Below are positions 16,662 through 23,509 of a stretch of 64,000 nt of DNA, piece after piece. The stretch is taken from assembly GCF_021398715.1 (NCBI RefSeq), contig NZ_CP090347.1, positions 682,001 through 746,000 on the forward strand, written 5' to 3'. The notes under the pieces are model-generated. The model did no database searches, was not told the DNA's origin, and saw only the letters and a list, made by a program, of their open reading frames with translations. Position 1 is the stretch's first letter. Each line of letters opens with the position of its first letter. The translations under genes and the position numbers were made by a program. The DNA is from Microbacterium binotii. Its GTDB lineage: Bacteria; Actinomycetota; Actinomycetes; Actinomycetales; Microbacteriaceae.

Positions 16662-16688
16662 TCTGAGCGGTTCCGATTCGTTCGTGGC

Positions 16689-17312
16689 TTAGACCAGCGT
16701 CGGGTCGAATAGCGCCGACTCTTCATCGTTCGAGAGTCCGAGCTCGCTTCTGAGCGTAGCGATGAGGTCCGACAGTTCCGCCTGGTGCGTGAGACCGATC
16801 GTTTCCAGGTCGCGGTCCCGCAGCCACCAGACAGCAGCGTCGGCAAGGCGAGGCTTCTTGTTCTTGTCAGGATCAGTGCCCTCAGCGCGTAGGAAGGCCT
16901 TCTCCAGCTCGCTACCTGGAATCGCGACGAACGTGAACGCCCGCGGAGAACTCCCCGCCACTGCGACGAAGGGTGGCGACGCGAGCGACGTTGCCCATCC
17001 CGAGGCGGTGTCAGAGGGACCGTTCGACGGGTACTTGTCTGACCGGAACCCGTTGTCGGTCGCGTTTGCACTTCCGAAAGGGTTAAAGAAGTGCGGTGCC
17101 GGCTTCGATTCAGGTCGAACACATGCCCACTCCCGAATCGCCTGCTGAAAGGGCTGCGACGCCATGCCTGTGACGACTTGTGCGCTGGGTCCGCCTGAGT
17201 TGACCAGCGCGCGCCGGAAGATCAGGTAGTCAAGCAGCTTGGGATGTGCGCGGGAGGCGCGCAAGCGGTCGACAGCGTGCTTTATGAGGTCGGGTGCCAG
17301 GTATAGCGCCAC
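16689..17312 (-). CDS. Unknown component of McrBC/methyltransferase operon
   Basis: A 207-residue protein. GTG 17312 shares one base with the methyltransferase TAG (TAGTG), so the two are coupled. The N-terminal third is helical (PDLIKHAVDRLRASRAHPKL); the middle is rich in Phe/Gly/Asn/Ser with HFFNPFG and SDKYPSNGPSD turns; the C-terminal third is helical and acidic. No nuclease, ATPase or methylase motif is visible. Position between modification enzyme and motor suggests target recognition or an adaptor, replacing the N-terminal domain absent from the McrB-like protein. That is inference. Confidence 0.65.
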   Translation of the reverse strand: MALYLAPDLIKHAVDRLRASRAHPKLLDYLIFRRALVNSGGPSAQVVTGMASQPFQQAIREWACVRPESKPAPHFFNPFGSANATDNGFRSDKYPSNGPSDTASGWATSLASPPFVAVAGSSPRAFTFVAIPGSELEKAFLRAEGTDPDKNKKPRLADAAVWWLRDRDLETIGLTHQAELSDLIATLRSELGLSNDEESALFDPTLV

Positions 17313-18319
17313 TACGCCTCCTCGTCGTCACGGTGCTTAATCGCCTTCAGCCTATCGGCGGCGATGTCGCAGTACTCCTCACTGATGTCGATGCCGATGG
17401 AACGGAAGCCGTGACGACGTGCAAATGCCATGGTCGTCCCCGACCCATTGAAGGGATCGAGTACGACGCCGCCCGGCGGAGTGGTCGCCAAGATCGGTGT
17501 ACGCACCAAGTCCTCAGAGAACGTTGCCTTATGGAACGACTTCCCCCGGGCGGTGTTTGTGATCCAGGTATCGAGGGGCGGAAGGATGCTGCCCGACGCC
17601 ATCCTCCTTCCTACCGGATGCCGGTCGTAGTAGTACCACCGGCTCTTCGTTAGATGGAAGACGTACTCCTTAGACATCGAAGAGCGGTCACGCACCTGAT
17701 CGGGAATCGGATTGGGCTTTACCCAGACGTTGTCATTGCGCACAAGCCAGCCGTCATCCTGCAGGGCTATGGCGAGGCGGTGAGGAATGAGTAGAAGCTG
17801 CTTCGGCCGCGCCCATAGGCCGTCGCCTGGGCGATCTTGCGGTCGGAGGCCAAATCGCCGTGCGCCCTGTTTGACCTCGCCACTCTTGTGGGCGCCCTTG
17901 CCGCTCCAATAGGTGTCGCCGATATTGATCCACAGCGAGCCGGTGTCCTTGAGCACCTGCCGGCAGAGGTCGAAGACCTCGACCAGCCCATCAATGAACT
18001 GACGTGGGTGTGCTTCGAGACCCATCTGCCCGTCTTCCCCGTAGTCCCGCTGCCCGTAGTACGGAGGAGACGTCACGATCGCGTCGACCTGAATGCCCGA
18101 GTCGATGAGGCGCTGCAGCTCGGTAAGGACGTCACCCTTGAAGATCATCGACCGGTCATCGGCGTAGTGTGCAGCTTCGGGCAGGTCACCCTCGGTGAAG
18201 AATGTCTGAGGAGTGGCAACGGGGTTGAGTGCCTGGTTCGCCGGGGTGCGCTTGAGGCGCCCTCCCTCGACCGACGCCCTGCTCGGTGGCAGTGGGATGA
18301 TCTTCGCCATTTGCTGCAT
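17312..18319 (-). CDS. Site-specific DNA methyltransferase, beta-type order
   Basis: 335 residues from ATG 18319; an internal ATG at 18310 is possible. The catalytic SPPY lies at residues 84-87 (TSPPYYGQRDYG) and the AdoMet-binding DPFNGSGTT at 288-296, so motif IV precedes motif I (beta class). Ser-Pro-Pro-Tyr is usual for N4-cytosine methylases, although N6-adenine enzymes can also carry S/T-PPY. The central part (IPHRLAIALQDDGWLVRNDN, VWVKPNPIP) is standard for the family. It heads the operon, and its product should protect host DNA from, or mark it for, the downstream McrBC-like nuclease. Confidence 0.85.
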   Translation of the reverse strand: MQQMAKIIPLPPSRASVEGGRLKRTPANQALNPVATPQTFFTEGDLPEAAHYADDRSMIFKGDVLTELQRLIDSGIQVDAIVTSPPYYGQRDYGEDGQMGLEAHPRQFIDGLVEVFDLCRQVLKDTGSLWINIGDTYWSGKGAHKSGEVKQGARRFGLRPQDRPGDGLWARPKQLLLIPHRLAIALQDDGWLVRNDNVWVKPNPIPDQVRDRSSMSKEYVFHLTKSRWYYYDRHPVGRRMASGSILPPLDTWITNTARGKSFHKATFSEDLVRTPILATTPPGGVVLDPFNGSGTTMAFARRHGFRSIGIDISEEYCDIAADRLKAIKHRDDEEA

Positions 18320-18471
18320 CGGCCACAGTCTCTCTCGTCGCCCGGATGGATCGCGTCAGGCGCGCCCATAAACGGCTCGCCCGCCGCAAGCGAACAGGTT
18401 ACGGCCAACCTCCGACGTTCGCCTAACCCGCCCTTCTCGGGAGCGTCGGAGGCGCATGTCATGCTGGGCAT

Positions 18472-19074
18472 ATGGCCCGACCCAACCCAGGACCCGCCTC
18501 CTGGGACGACGTCTTCGGCGATCTCGACGTGCGCAGACTCGACCATGATGAACGCCTCGACCTTGTTAACGGTCGAATCACCGACGCGCTGGAGGGTAAG
18601 ACCTGGGCGGCGAAGTCAGCTGGGGAAGAGGGTGAGCTTGCCTGGGACGCTGCCGTACGGACCTTCCTCGACGGTATCTGGGTGGCCTGCATCTTCTCGT
18701 GTCATGTTGTGTGCGAGCGTGAGGTTGCGGGCATCATCTCGACTTCCATCGGCCGACTGAACGGAAAGATCCCCGAGAACTGGGAGACCTTTGGCCTTGG
18801 CAAGTTGCTCGACGAGAGCAAGAAGCATGACCTTCTCCCACCCCGCTTGATCGAAGACATCCGCCAGGTAGCGAACGCACGGAAGCCCTATGGCCACTGG
18901 CGCTCAGCCATTCACGAGGAGTCGATGATGCAGCGCGTGCATGCCGAGTCCGACAGGACCGGCAACGTTGATCGCGCGAATCTCGTCGAGCGCCTAATCG
19001 TTCGCGATGCAACGCACGCCATGTTCACCGCAATCCGGCTCTACTTCGGAAGCTACGGCCTCGGCGGTACCTGA
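18472..19074 (+). CDS. Helical protein with HEPN-like RX4H motif
   Basis: 200 residues, all-helical in appearance. Arg137 and His142 in NARKPYGHWR give R-x4-H, the spacing of HEPN ribonuclease motifs, preceded by a helix EDIRQVA and followed by another helix. The flanking helices (about 55-95 and 160-195) could form the usual bundle. It is divergent from the methyltransferase operon (about 150 bases apart) and may belong to it functionally, for example as an RNase effector. The motif could be coincidental; no asparagine follows the arginine as in many HEPNs. Confidence 0.6.
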   Translation: MARPNPGPASWDDVFGDLDVRRLDHDERLDLVNGRITDALEGKTWAAKSAGEEGELAWDAAVRTFLDGIWVACIFSCHVVCEREVAGIISTSIGRLNGKIPENWETFGLGKLLDESKKHDLLPPRLIEDIRQVANARKPYGHWRSAIHEESMMQRVHAESDRTGNVDRANLVERLIVRDATHAMFTAIRLYFGSYGLGGT

Positions 19075-19506
19075 CGGTCTGTCGTCTCGCGCCGATCGAA
19101 CGCGCGGAGCGAGTCGGTGCTTCACTCTCCGGTCCTCGTCGCGGCCCATGGCCCACCATGACGCGTCCAGAGGGGCTCACGGGTGACGCGCCACTCGGCA
19201 GACTGTCGCGCGCATACTGACGCGTGGATATGAGCTCACGCAAAGACATCGCGACAGGTACTCGAAGCCCCAGGGGCGCGGTTTTGTGATGCAGGTCGCG
19301 GGCTTCGCGGAGCTTACACCTCGGCAGCAGCACGCCATGCTCATCGCCATAAACGTTCGCAACGCGATGGAGGACTTCCACGTCGAGCATCCCCGAGTAC
19401 TGGGAGATCCCAAGCGCCGGACACCGGATCGACGAGAGTGGAGCATTGGTGGCCTCGTGAGACCGCCAAGCTCTACGCCATTCGCATGCGGCGCAGGCCT
19501 GCTCTC
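19075..19506. other. Decayed stretch between gene cassettes
   Basis: About 430 bases without an intact gene. A plus-strand frame at about 19211-19420 still reads YELTQRHRDRYSKPQ, then FVMQVAGFAELTPRQQHAML and NVRNAMEDFHVEHP, which looks like a remnant of a real protein. The rest shows no clear structure. Confidence 0.45.
19211..19444 (+). pseudogene. Fragment of a hypothetical gene
   Basis: The frame has coding character over roughly 70 codons (helical, balanced charge, AINVRNAMEDFHVEH), but no good start codon at the left and compositional breakdown after about 19420 (KRRTPDRREW onward). GTG 19286 could yield a peptide but would cut off the coding-like leader. Probably a relic of a gene lost when the adjoining cassette arrived. 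Family not recognised. Confidence 0.35.
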
Positions 19507-20175
19507 TCAGGCGGGATCGGCGACCGCGCGTCGGGCTGGTCGACCGCGCCCGCGGAGTGGCACGCCCATCTCGAGTAGGTAGGTGCGTACTGCGGCCCGG
19601 TTTGCACCGACGGCAGCGGCGACAGACTCAGGGGAGCCACCTGCGGTGTAGAGCAGCACGGCTCGGATTCCGCGCTCCTCATCGAGCGTTGGACTCCTCG
19701 GGGCATTCGATCTGGGCTGCGATCCGCCGCGGGGTCGTCGCTCGATGCCGAGGCGTTCGAAGTTCTGACGGACGTTGTTGTAGCTGGTGTCCAGATAGCC
19801 GGCGATGGCAGCGATCGAGAAGCCATGGCGGTAGAGCCGACTTCCCTCCTCTACCTGCTGAGGAGTGAGCGGTTGGCGGCGGAGTTGGACTCCTCTCTCA
19901 CGGAGATGGTTGAGGAGACCTCCCTTGGATAGCTGATACTCGGCGCAGAGCTGCGGAGTGGTGGCGCCAGCCTCGTACTTCGCGATGATCTCTTCCCAGA
20001 CGTCAGGATTGAGACGGCGAGTCAGGCTGCGGGGAGCGGGAGCAGGTGGCTCGCTCTGTTGGGGCGAGGCGATCTGCGCGTTGGTGGCCAGCTTCTGGAG
20101 CTCGGGGAGGGGCGGTGGGAGATGGCGGGCCGACTTATTCGAGTTGTCGCGTACTGGCTCTACTTCAGGGACAGG
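19507..20175 (-). pseudogene. Resolvase-type HTH protein, copy A (no standard start codon)
   Basis: The frame runs 222 codons from just after a TAA at 20178-20176 to TGA 19509-19507. It reads RRLNPDVWEEIIAKYEAG, then LCAEYQLSKGGLLNHLRERG, then GFSIAAIAGYLDTSYNNVRQ: two helix-turn-helix units of the type found in resolvase/recombinase C-termini. A C-terminal third, IRAVLLYTAGGSPESVAAA onward, looks like a third such unit. The first 50 codons contain no ATG, GTG or TTG. Where copy B (23011-23385) has GTG and ATG, this copy has CCC and CTG. It is therefore decayed, CTG-started, or once the tail of a larger recombinase. Conservation with copy B continues upstream of B's start. Confidence 0.6.
20138..20163. 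repeat. 26-base element upstream of HTH copy A
   Basis: TTCGAGTTGTCGCG followed by TACTGGCTCTAC. It matches 23 of 26 positions with 23429-23454, in the same orientation relative to the paralogous HTH gene. The two lie 3,291 bases apart as direct repeats. In copy B the element is upstream of the gene's probable start, so coding conservation alone does not explain it. Candidate recombination or binding site for the HTH protein. Confidence 0.6.
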
Positions 20176-20396
20176 TTAGCTGTCTTACTCGAACAATCGC
20201 CTCGGGACTGCTGCACGGATAGGTGGTCCCTCGTCCCGACGGGAAGATCAGGGATGCTGGCACCGTGAAGCCAGGAAACGAATCTCGGTCGAAGGACGCC
20301 AAGCGCTGGTCTCCCGTCGAGCTTCGGGTCGCGGCTCAGGAGCCTCGTCTCGCTCGACGTGCGTCCGAGTGTGCGATTGCTGTCGGACTTCCGGGT
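20176..20396. other. Intergenic stretch
   Basis: Short gap between HTH copy A and the nuclease-like gene. A 72-codon plus-strand frame (20223-20441) overlaps the end of the nuclease-like gene and has no supporting feature. Nothing else seen. Confidence 0.4.
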
Positions 20397-21584
20397 TCAG
20401 GTTTGCGGCCAGGGTTCGCCAGGTGGCCATGGATTCGGTAAGCCGAAGAAGGCTCCTGGCTCGATGGTGGTGGGCGTGACAGAGATCCTATTCTCAACCA
20501 CCTCAACAATGTCGCCGGGCACGTGTAGCGAGGCGGGGGTCGGTCGCTCTGCGTGAGGATGGCGCCAGATAGATACCTCAGCCTTTGGTACGTGGTACGG
20601 CTGGAGCTGGTTGACGAGAATCACACTCGAGACGTTGGTGTGCCTCGAGTCGGCGGAGGACCCGAAGTAGCCGTCCATAGACCGGAACACCCGCAACTCA
20701 CTGACTCCTTCCGACCACTCACCCGTTTCGTGGCCGTAGAACGCGTTCATGCTGTGCCAGTAGTCGCGGTCATGGACGAAGAGTCCGACGGCGATGACAA
20801 ACGGCTTACCAAGATTGCCGTACTCCCCATCCTTGGATGCAAGCGCACGACGAATCCTCCTGGCATCATCAACGCCCCGCGCGGGCTCGTGCGCATACAC
20901 GCCTATCGCTCGTCGGGCGCCATCAGCTTTTCCGCGAGCTTCCTTCTTCTTTGGTATAGCGGAGAACTCCGCTGCCCAGTCATCCTGTTTCCACGAGTAT
21001 CGAGGGGCGACATCGAGATCATGGATGGAATCAGGGTCAAGTCCTGCTAGCCACTTCCGCAACTCCGTTCGTAGACGTGCTGCCGCTGGGTTCGACATTC
21101 CCTCCGTGAGTGAGCGAATCATGAGGATGAAGTTAGGGCTCTCCAGGCGGTTGACGACATCGAAGAAGCGGTTGCGTCGAGAGCGTTGAGCGTCTTGGGC
21201 ATTGGTCCAGGTGGGTACAACCGCTTCCAAGTAGAAGCCGACACCGTCCCTCTCGGCGTAGAAATCCGGGCGACGCGTCGTGTGTGGAAGCGTCGGATGG
21301 AGCGTCACTGAGTGCCCTGTTCGCAGAAGCACCTCATGAAGGTAGAGCTCCAGGAAGGCACTGTTGTACTGACGGTCGTCTCCTGAACGGAGACGTGCTC
21401 GAAGATCGGCGTAGTCATCGTCGCCCGCTAGGTGACTGGCCCACTCCTCGATGAGGCTGCGTGGGTGTTCCCAGAACGTCCCAGATACCCGATTCAGGAA
21501 CTCGAAAGAAGACTCCTCGTAGGTAGCGGGAGCTCCATTGGTGCGCGCGTGCGCATCGAACACCGTTGGTCTTTGAGAGGCCAT
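20397..21584 (-). CDS. PD-(D/E)XK-like protein of the HTH-bracketed cassette
   Basis: 395 residues, ATG 21584. A helical N-terminal part carries AFLELYLHEVLLRTGHSV, where Glu79 could be the helix acid of a PD-(D/E)XK fold. Then comes Pro106-Asp107 in TRRPDFYAE and Glu120 in VGFYLEAVV. The expected Lys two after Glu120 is Val122, so the site is either a variant or inactive. The C-terminal half (GKPFVIAVGLFVHDRDYW, AFYGHETGEW) resembles large uncharacterised restriction-like proteins. It is read away from the FRG-domain gene, and the two probably share a control region at 21585-21724. Confidence 0.6.
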   Translation of the reverse strand: MASQRPTVFDAHARTNGAPATYEESSFEFLNRVSGTFWEHPRSLIEEWASHLAGDDDYADLRARLRSGDDRQYNSAFLELYLHEVLLRTGHSVTLHPTLPHTTRRPDFYAERDGVGFYLEAVVPTWTNAQDAQRSRRNRFFDVVNRLESPNFILMIRSLTEGMSNPAAARLRTELRKWLAGLDPDSIHDLDVAPRYSWKQDDWAAEFSAIPKKKEARGKADGARRAIGVYAHEPARGVDDARRIRRALASKDGEYGNLGKPFVIAVGLFVHDRDYWHSMNAFYGHETGEWSEGVSELRVFRSMDGYFGSSADSRHTNVSSVILVNQLQPYHVPKAEVSIWRHPHAERPTPASLHVPGDIVEVVENRISVTPTTIEPGAFFGLPNPWPPGEPWPQT

Positions 21585-21724
21585 ACGTCAGCATTACACC
21601 CCTGACACGCCCGATGGTCTTGCCGCGCAGGTCGCCGACACCGGATAGGAGGATTGTTGCGGGAGATGCCGTCCAGTACGGTCTGTGGTGCAGACGCCTG
21701 CAAGAGCGTCGCTGGGGGGGCGCT

Positions 21725-22690
21725 GTGGTACTGCCGCAAACGGAAGATCTGGATAACGTCAGACGGAGCTTCTGGCGAGACCGAGCCATCAATGACCGGG
21801 CGTCGATCACGTCCGTCGAACAGCTCTGGAAGTTCTTGGGGGATGGTAAACGCCGGCTCGGGGCGTGGGATCTGAAGGATGGAATCAACCTCTTCTTCCG
21901 GGGCCAGTCGAACATCTCCTACGGGGTATCCAACTCGCTGTACAGGGCGGTACGCGCCTCGAAGGGCGGGGGCGAGCGCGTGAGCGAGCTCGATCTCTTT
22001 CGTGCGGAGCAGGCGGCCATCGAGTTGCTACGAGCCGAGGGCCTCGGACGTCATATGACGGACGGTCAACTATTGATGTTGATGCAGCACCACCTCATGC
22101 CCACCCGATTAATCGATGTCTCGCGGACGCCGCACGAAGCTCTTTACTTCGCGGTGGAGTCAGCTGAGGACACGGACGGCCTGCTCTTCCTGATCAATCC
22201 ACATGAGCCAATCGAGCGATCGGAGGCCAAGCTCCACAAAGAGCAGTCGTTGCCCTGGGAACGGTACGTCAGAGGTACAAGACAGGCCACGAAGGATTGG
22301 ACTAACCAAGTATGGCTTGTGGATCATCTCTCGCTTGATGCCCGGATGCACGCCCAGAATGGCGTCTTTCTCGCAGGTGGGCTTGCGCGCCGATACAAAG
22401 GAATTCGGTACAACGATGTGCGCCCTGGCGCGACAGGCCCAGTGACCGGTGAGATCCATGCCGATGTCAGTTCGTACTCCATCAACTGGCTTCGGAGTGT
22501 GACAGCTGCCCCCAACACGCGTTGGGGCGCTAGCGGATGGGTAGTGCGGATCGAGAGTGGTTGGAAGCGGCCCTTACGCGAACGGTTGAAGCGCGAGAAG
22601 GGAATCTGGTTTGATTCGATCTACCCTCCTGTGGATGAAGTCAGCCGTCTCGTGAAGCACGTCATCGCGAAGGTGACTGCCTCGGACTGA
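21725..22690 (+). CDS. FRG-domain protein
   Basis: 321 residues from GTG 21725, preceded by a run of seven G at 21714-21720; the frame is open back to 21566 but that would overlap the divergent gene. The FRG domain is clear: NLFFRGQSN with Phe-Arg-Gly at 58-60, SLYRAVR, then LLMLMQHHLMPTRLIDVSR and PHEALYFAVE. FRG domains are found in many defence-island proteins and are thought to act on nucleotides or nucleic acid (partly established). The C-terminal half (WRSV-type and RIESGWKRPLRERL segments) is unassigned. The divergent nuclease-like gene is the probable partner. Confidence 0.75.
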   Translation: MVLPQTEDLDNVRRSFWRDRAINDRASITSVEQLWKFLGDGKRRLGAWDLKDGINLFFRGQSNISYGVSNSLYRAVRASKGGGERVSELDLFRAEQAAIELLRAEGLGRHMTDGQLLMLMQHHLMPTRLIDVSRTPHEALYFAVESAEDTDGLLFLINPHEPIERSEAKLHKEQSLPWERYVRGTRQATKDWTNQVWLVDHLSLDARMHAQNGVFLAGGLARRYKGIRYNDVRPGATGPVTGEIHADVSSYSINWLRSVTAAPNTRWGASGWVVRIESGWKRPLRERLKREKGIWFDSIYPPVDEVSRLVKHVIAKVTASD

Positions 22691-22723
22691 ACACCCCACG
22701 GCTTCTTCGCTATAGCCGACGCG

Positions 22724-23023
22724 ATGAACGAGAAGCAGGCACTGCAACACCGCAGTGAATCGTCGAAGGAGCAACGATCACTCCCGCAACGGGCTGGTCG
22801 GGCGTACGCTCACCTGCAGCAAGTCGAAGCAGCGCTCGCCAGACACCGAGCGCTGGTCTGCTCCGCGCCGCCGACACCAAAGAAGGAGGGCAACACCCGA
22901 AGCCGGGACCGCCAGGTTCGAGTGCAGATGCTCGTCCGCCCGAAGATCGACTACATGAAGCTTGCCTCAGCCCTGCTCGACATGGCCCGCGAGGAACAGG
23001 CGAAGAAGGATCAGAAGCGCTGA
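22724..23023 (+). CDS. Small basic hypothetical protein
   Basis: 99 residues, ATG 22724, 33 bases after the FRG gene. It is very basic and helical with a coiled-coil-like first half (YAHLQQVEAALARHRALV) and a Lys/Arg-rich second half (QVRVQMLVRPKIDYMKLASA, EEQAKKDQKR). It could be co-transcribed with the FRG gene and bind nucleic acid. It converges on HTH copy B with a 13-base overlap. No family recognised. Confidence 0.45.
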   Translation: MNEKQALQHRSESSKEQRSLPQRAGRAYAHLQQVEAALARHRALVCSAPPTPKKEGNTRSRDRQVRVQMLVRPKIDYMKLASALLDMAREEQAKKDQKR

Positions 23024-23385
23024 CCACCACGCCGCCGCTCGATGCCGCTGCGGATGAAGGCTTGGCGCACGCCGTTGTAACTGACCTCGAAATGCGTGGC
23101 GATAGCGGCGATCGACTTGCCGCGCTTGTAGAGCGCAGCGGCTTCACGGACCTGGTCCTCGTTCAGCGGCTGACAGCGAAGCTGAACTCCCTCGTCGCGC
23201 AGCAGCTTCAGCAGGCCACCCTTCGAGAGGGTGTACTCCACGCAGAGGGATGGAGTCGTCACGCCGGATTGGTACTTCGCGACGATCTCAGCGATGAGGG
23301 CCGGATCGAGCCGACGGCGCAGGAGCCGAGACGGTCGCTCCGAGGGCGAGTCTGAAGCTACCAAATTCGGCGCTAGACCAGCCAT
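23011..23385 (-). CDS. Resolvase-type HTH protein, copy B
   Basis: 124 residues from ATG 23385 (GTG 23400 adds five). Two helix-turn-helix units: ALIAEIVAKYQSGVTTPSL with EYTLSKGGLLKLLRDEG, then AAALYKRGKSIAAIATHFEV with SYNGVRQAFIRSGIERR. These repeat the pattern seen at the C-termini of serine recombinases and in small excision or regulatory proteins. It is clearly paralogous to copy A, on the same strand 3.3 kb away, and ends about 70 residues shorter. No catalytic recombinase domain is attached. It probably binds the shared 26-base element upstream of both copies (inference). Confidence 0.7.
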   Translation of the reverse strand: MAGLAPNLVASDSPSERPSRLLRRRLDPALIAEIVAKYQSGVTTPSLCVEYTLSKGGLLKLLRDEGVQLRCQPLNEDQVREAAALYKRGKSIAAIATHFEVSYNGVRQAFIRSGIERRRGGQRF

Positions 23386-23428
23386 TTTTCGCAGTTCCAC
23401 CAGGGGTGGCGGGAGGAGCGCCGATTTT

Positions 23429-23454
23429 TTCGAGTAGTGGGGTACTGGCTCTAC
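23429..23454. repeat. 26-base element upstream of HTH copy B
   Basis: TTCGAGTAGTGGGG followed by TACTGGCTCTAC, differing from the copy at 20138-20163 at three positions. It lies between the start of HTH copy B and a strong hairpin terminator at 23462-23485, which marks the right border of the accessory region. Confidence 0.6.
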
Positions 23455-23461
23455 AGACAAG

Positions 23462-23485
23462 GCCCCCGGTTCCGCCGGGGGTTTT
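23462..23485 (+). terminator. Intrinsic terminator
   Basis: CCCCCGG (23463-23469), loop TTCCG, CCGGGGG (23475-23481), then TTTT on the plus strand. On the minus strand, where the alpha/beta hydrolase gene ends at 23510, the hairpin is followed by only a weak T-run, so it may act in both directions. Confidence 0.75.
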
Positions 23486-23509
23486 CTGCGTCTCGGCCCC
23501 GGCCACGTG

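Noticed and set aside
23400..23490. A possible tRNA gene next to the terminator at the island border
   Set aside because: No acceptor stem, anticodon arm or T-loop can be drawn; only a terminator hairpin is present.
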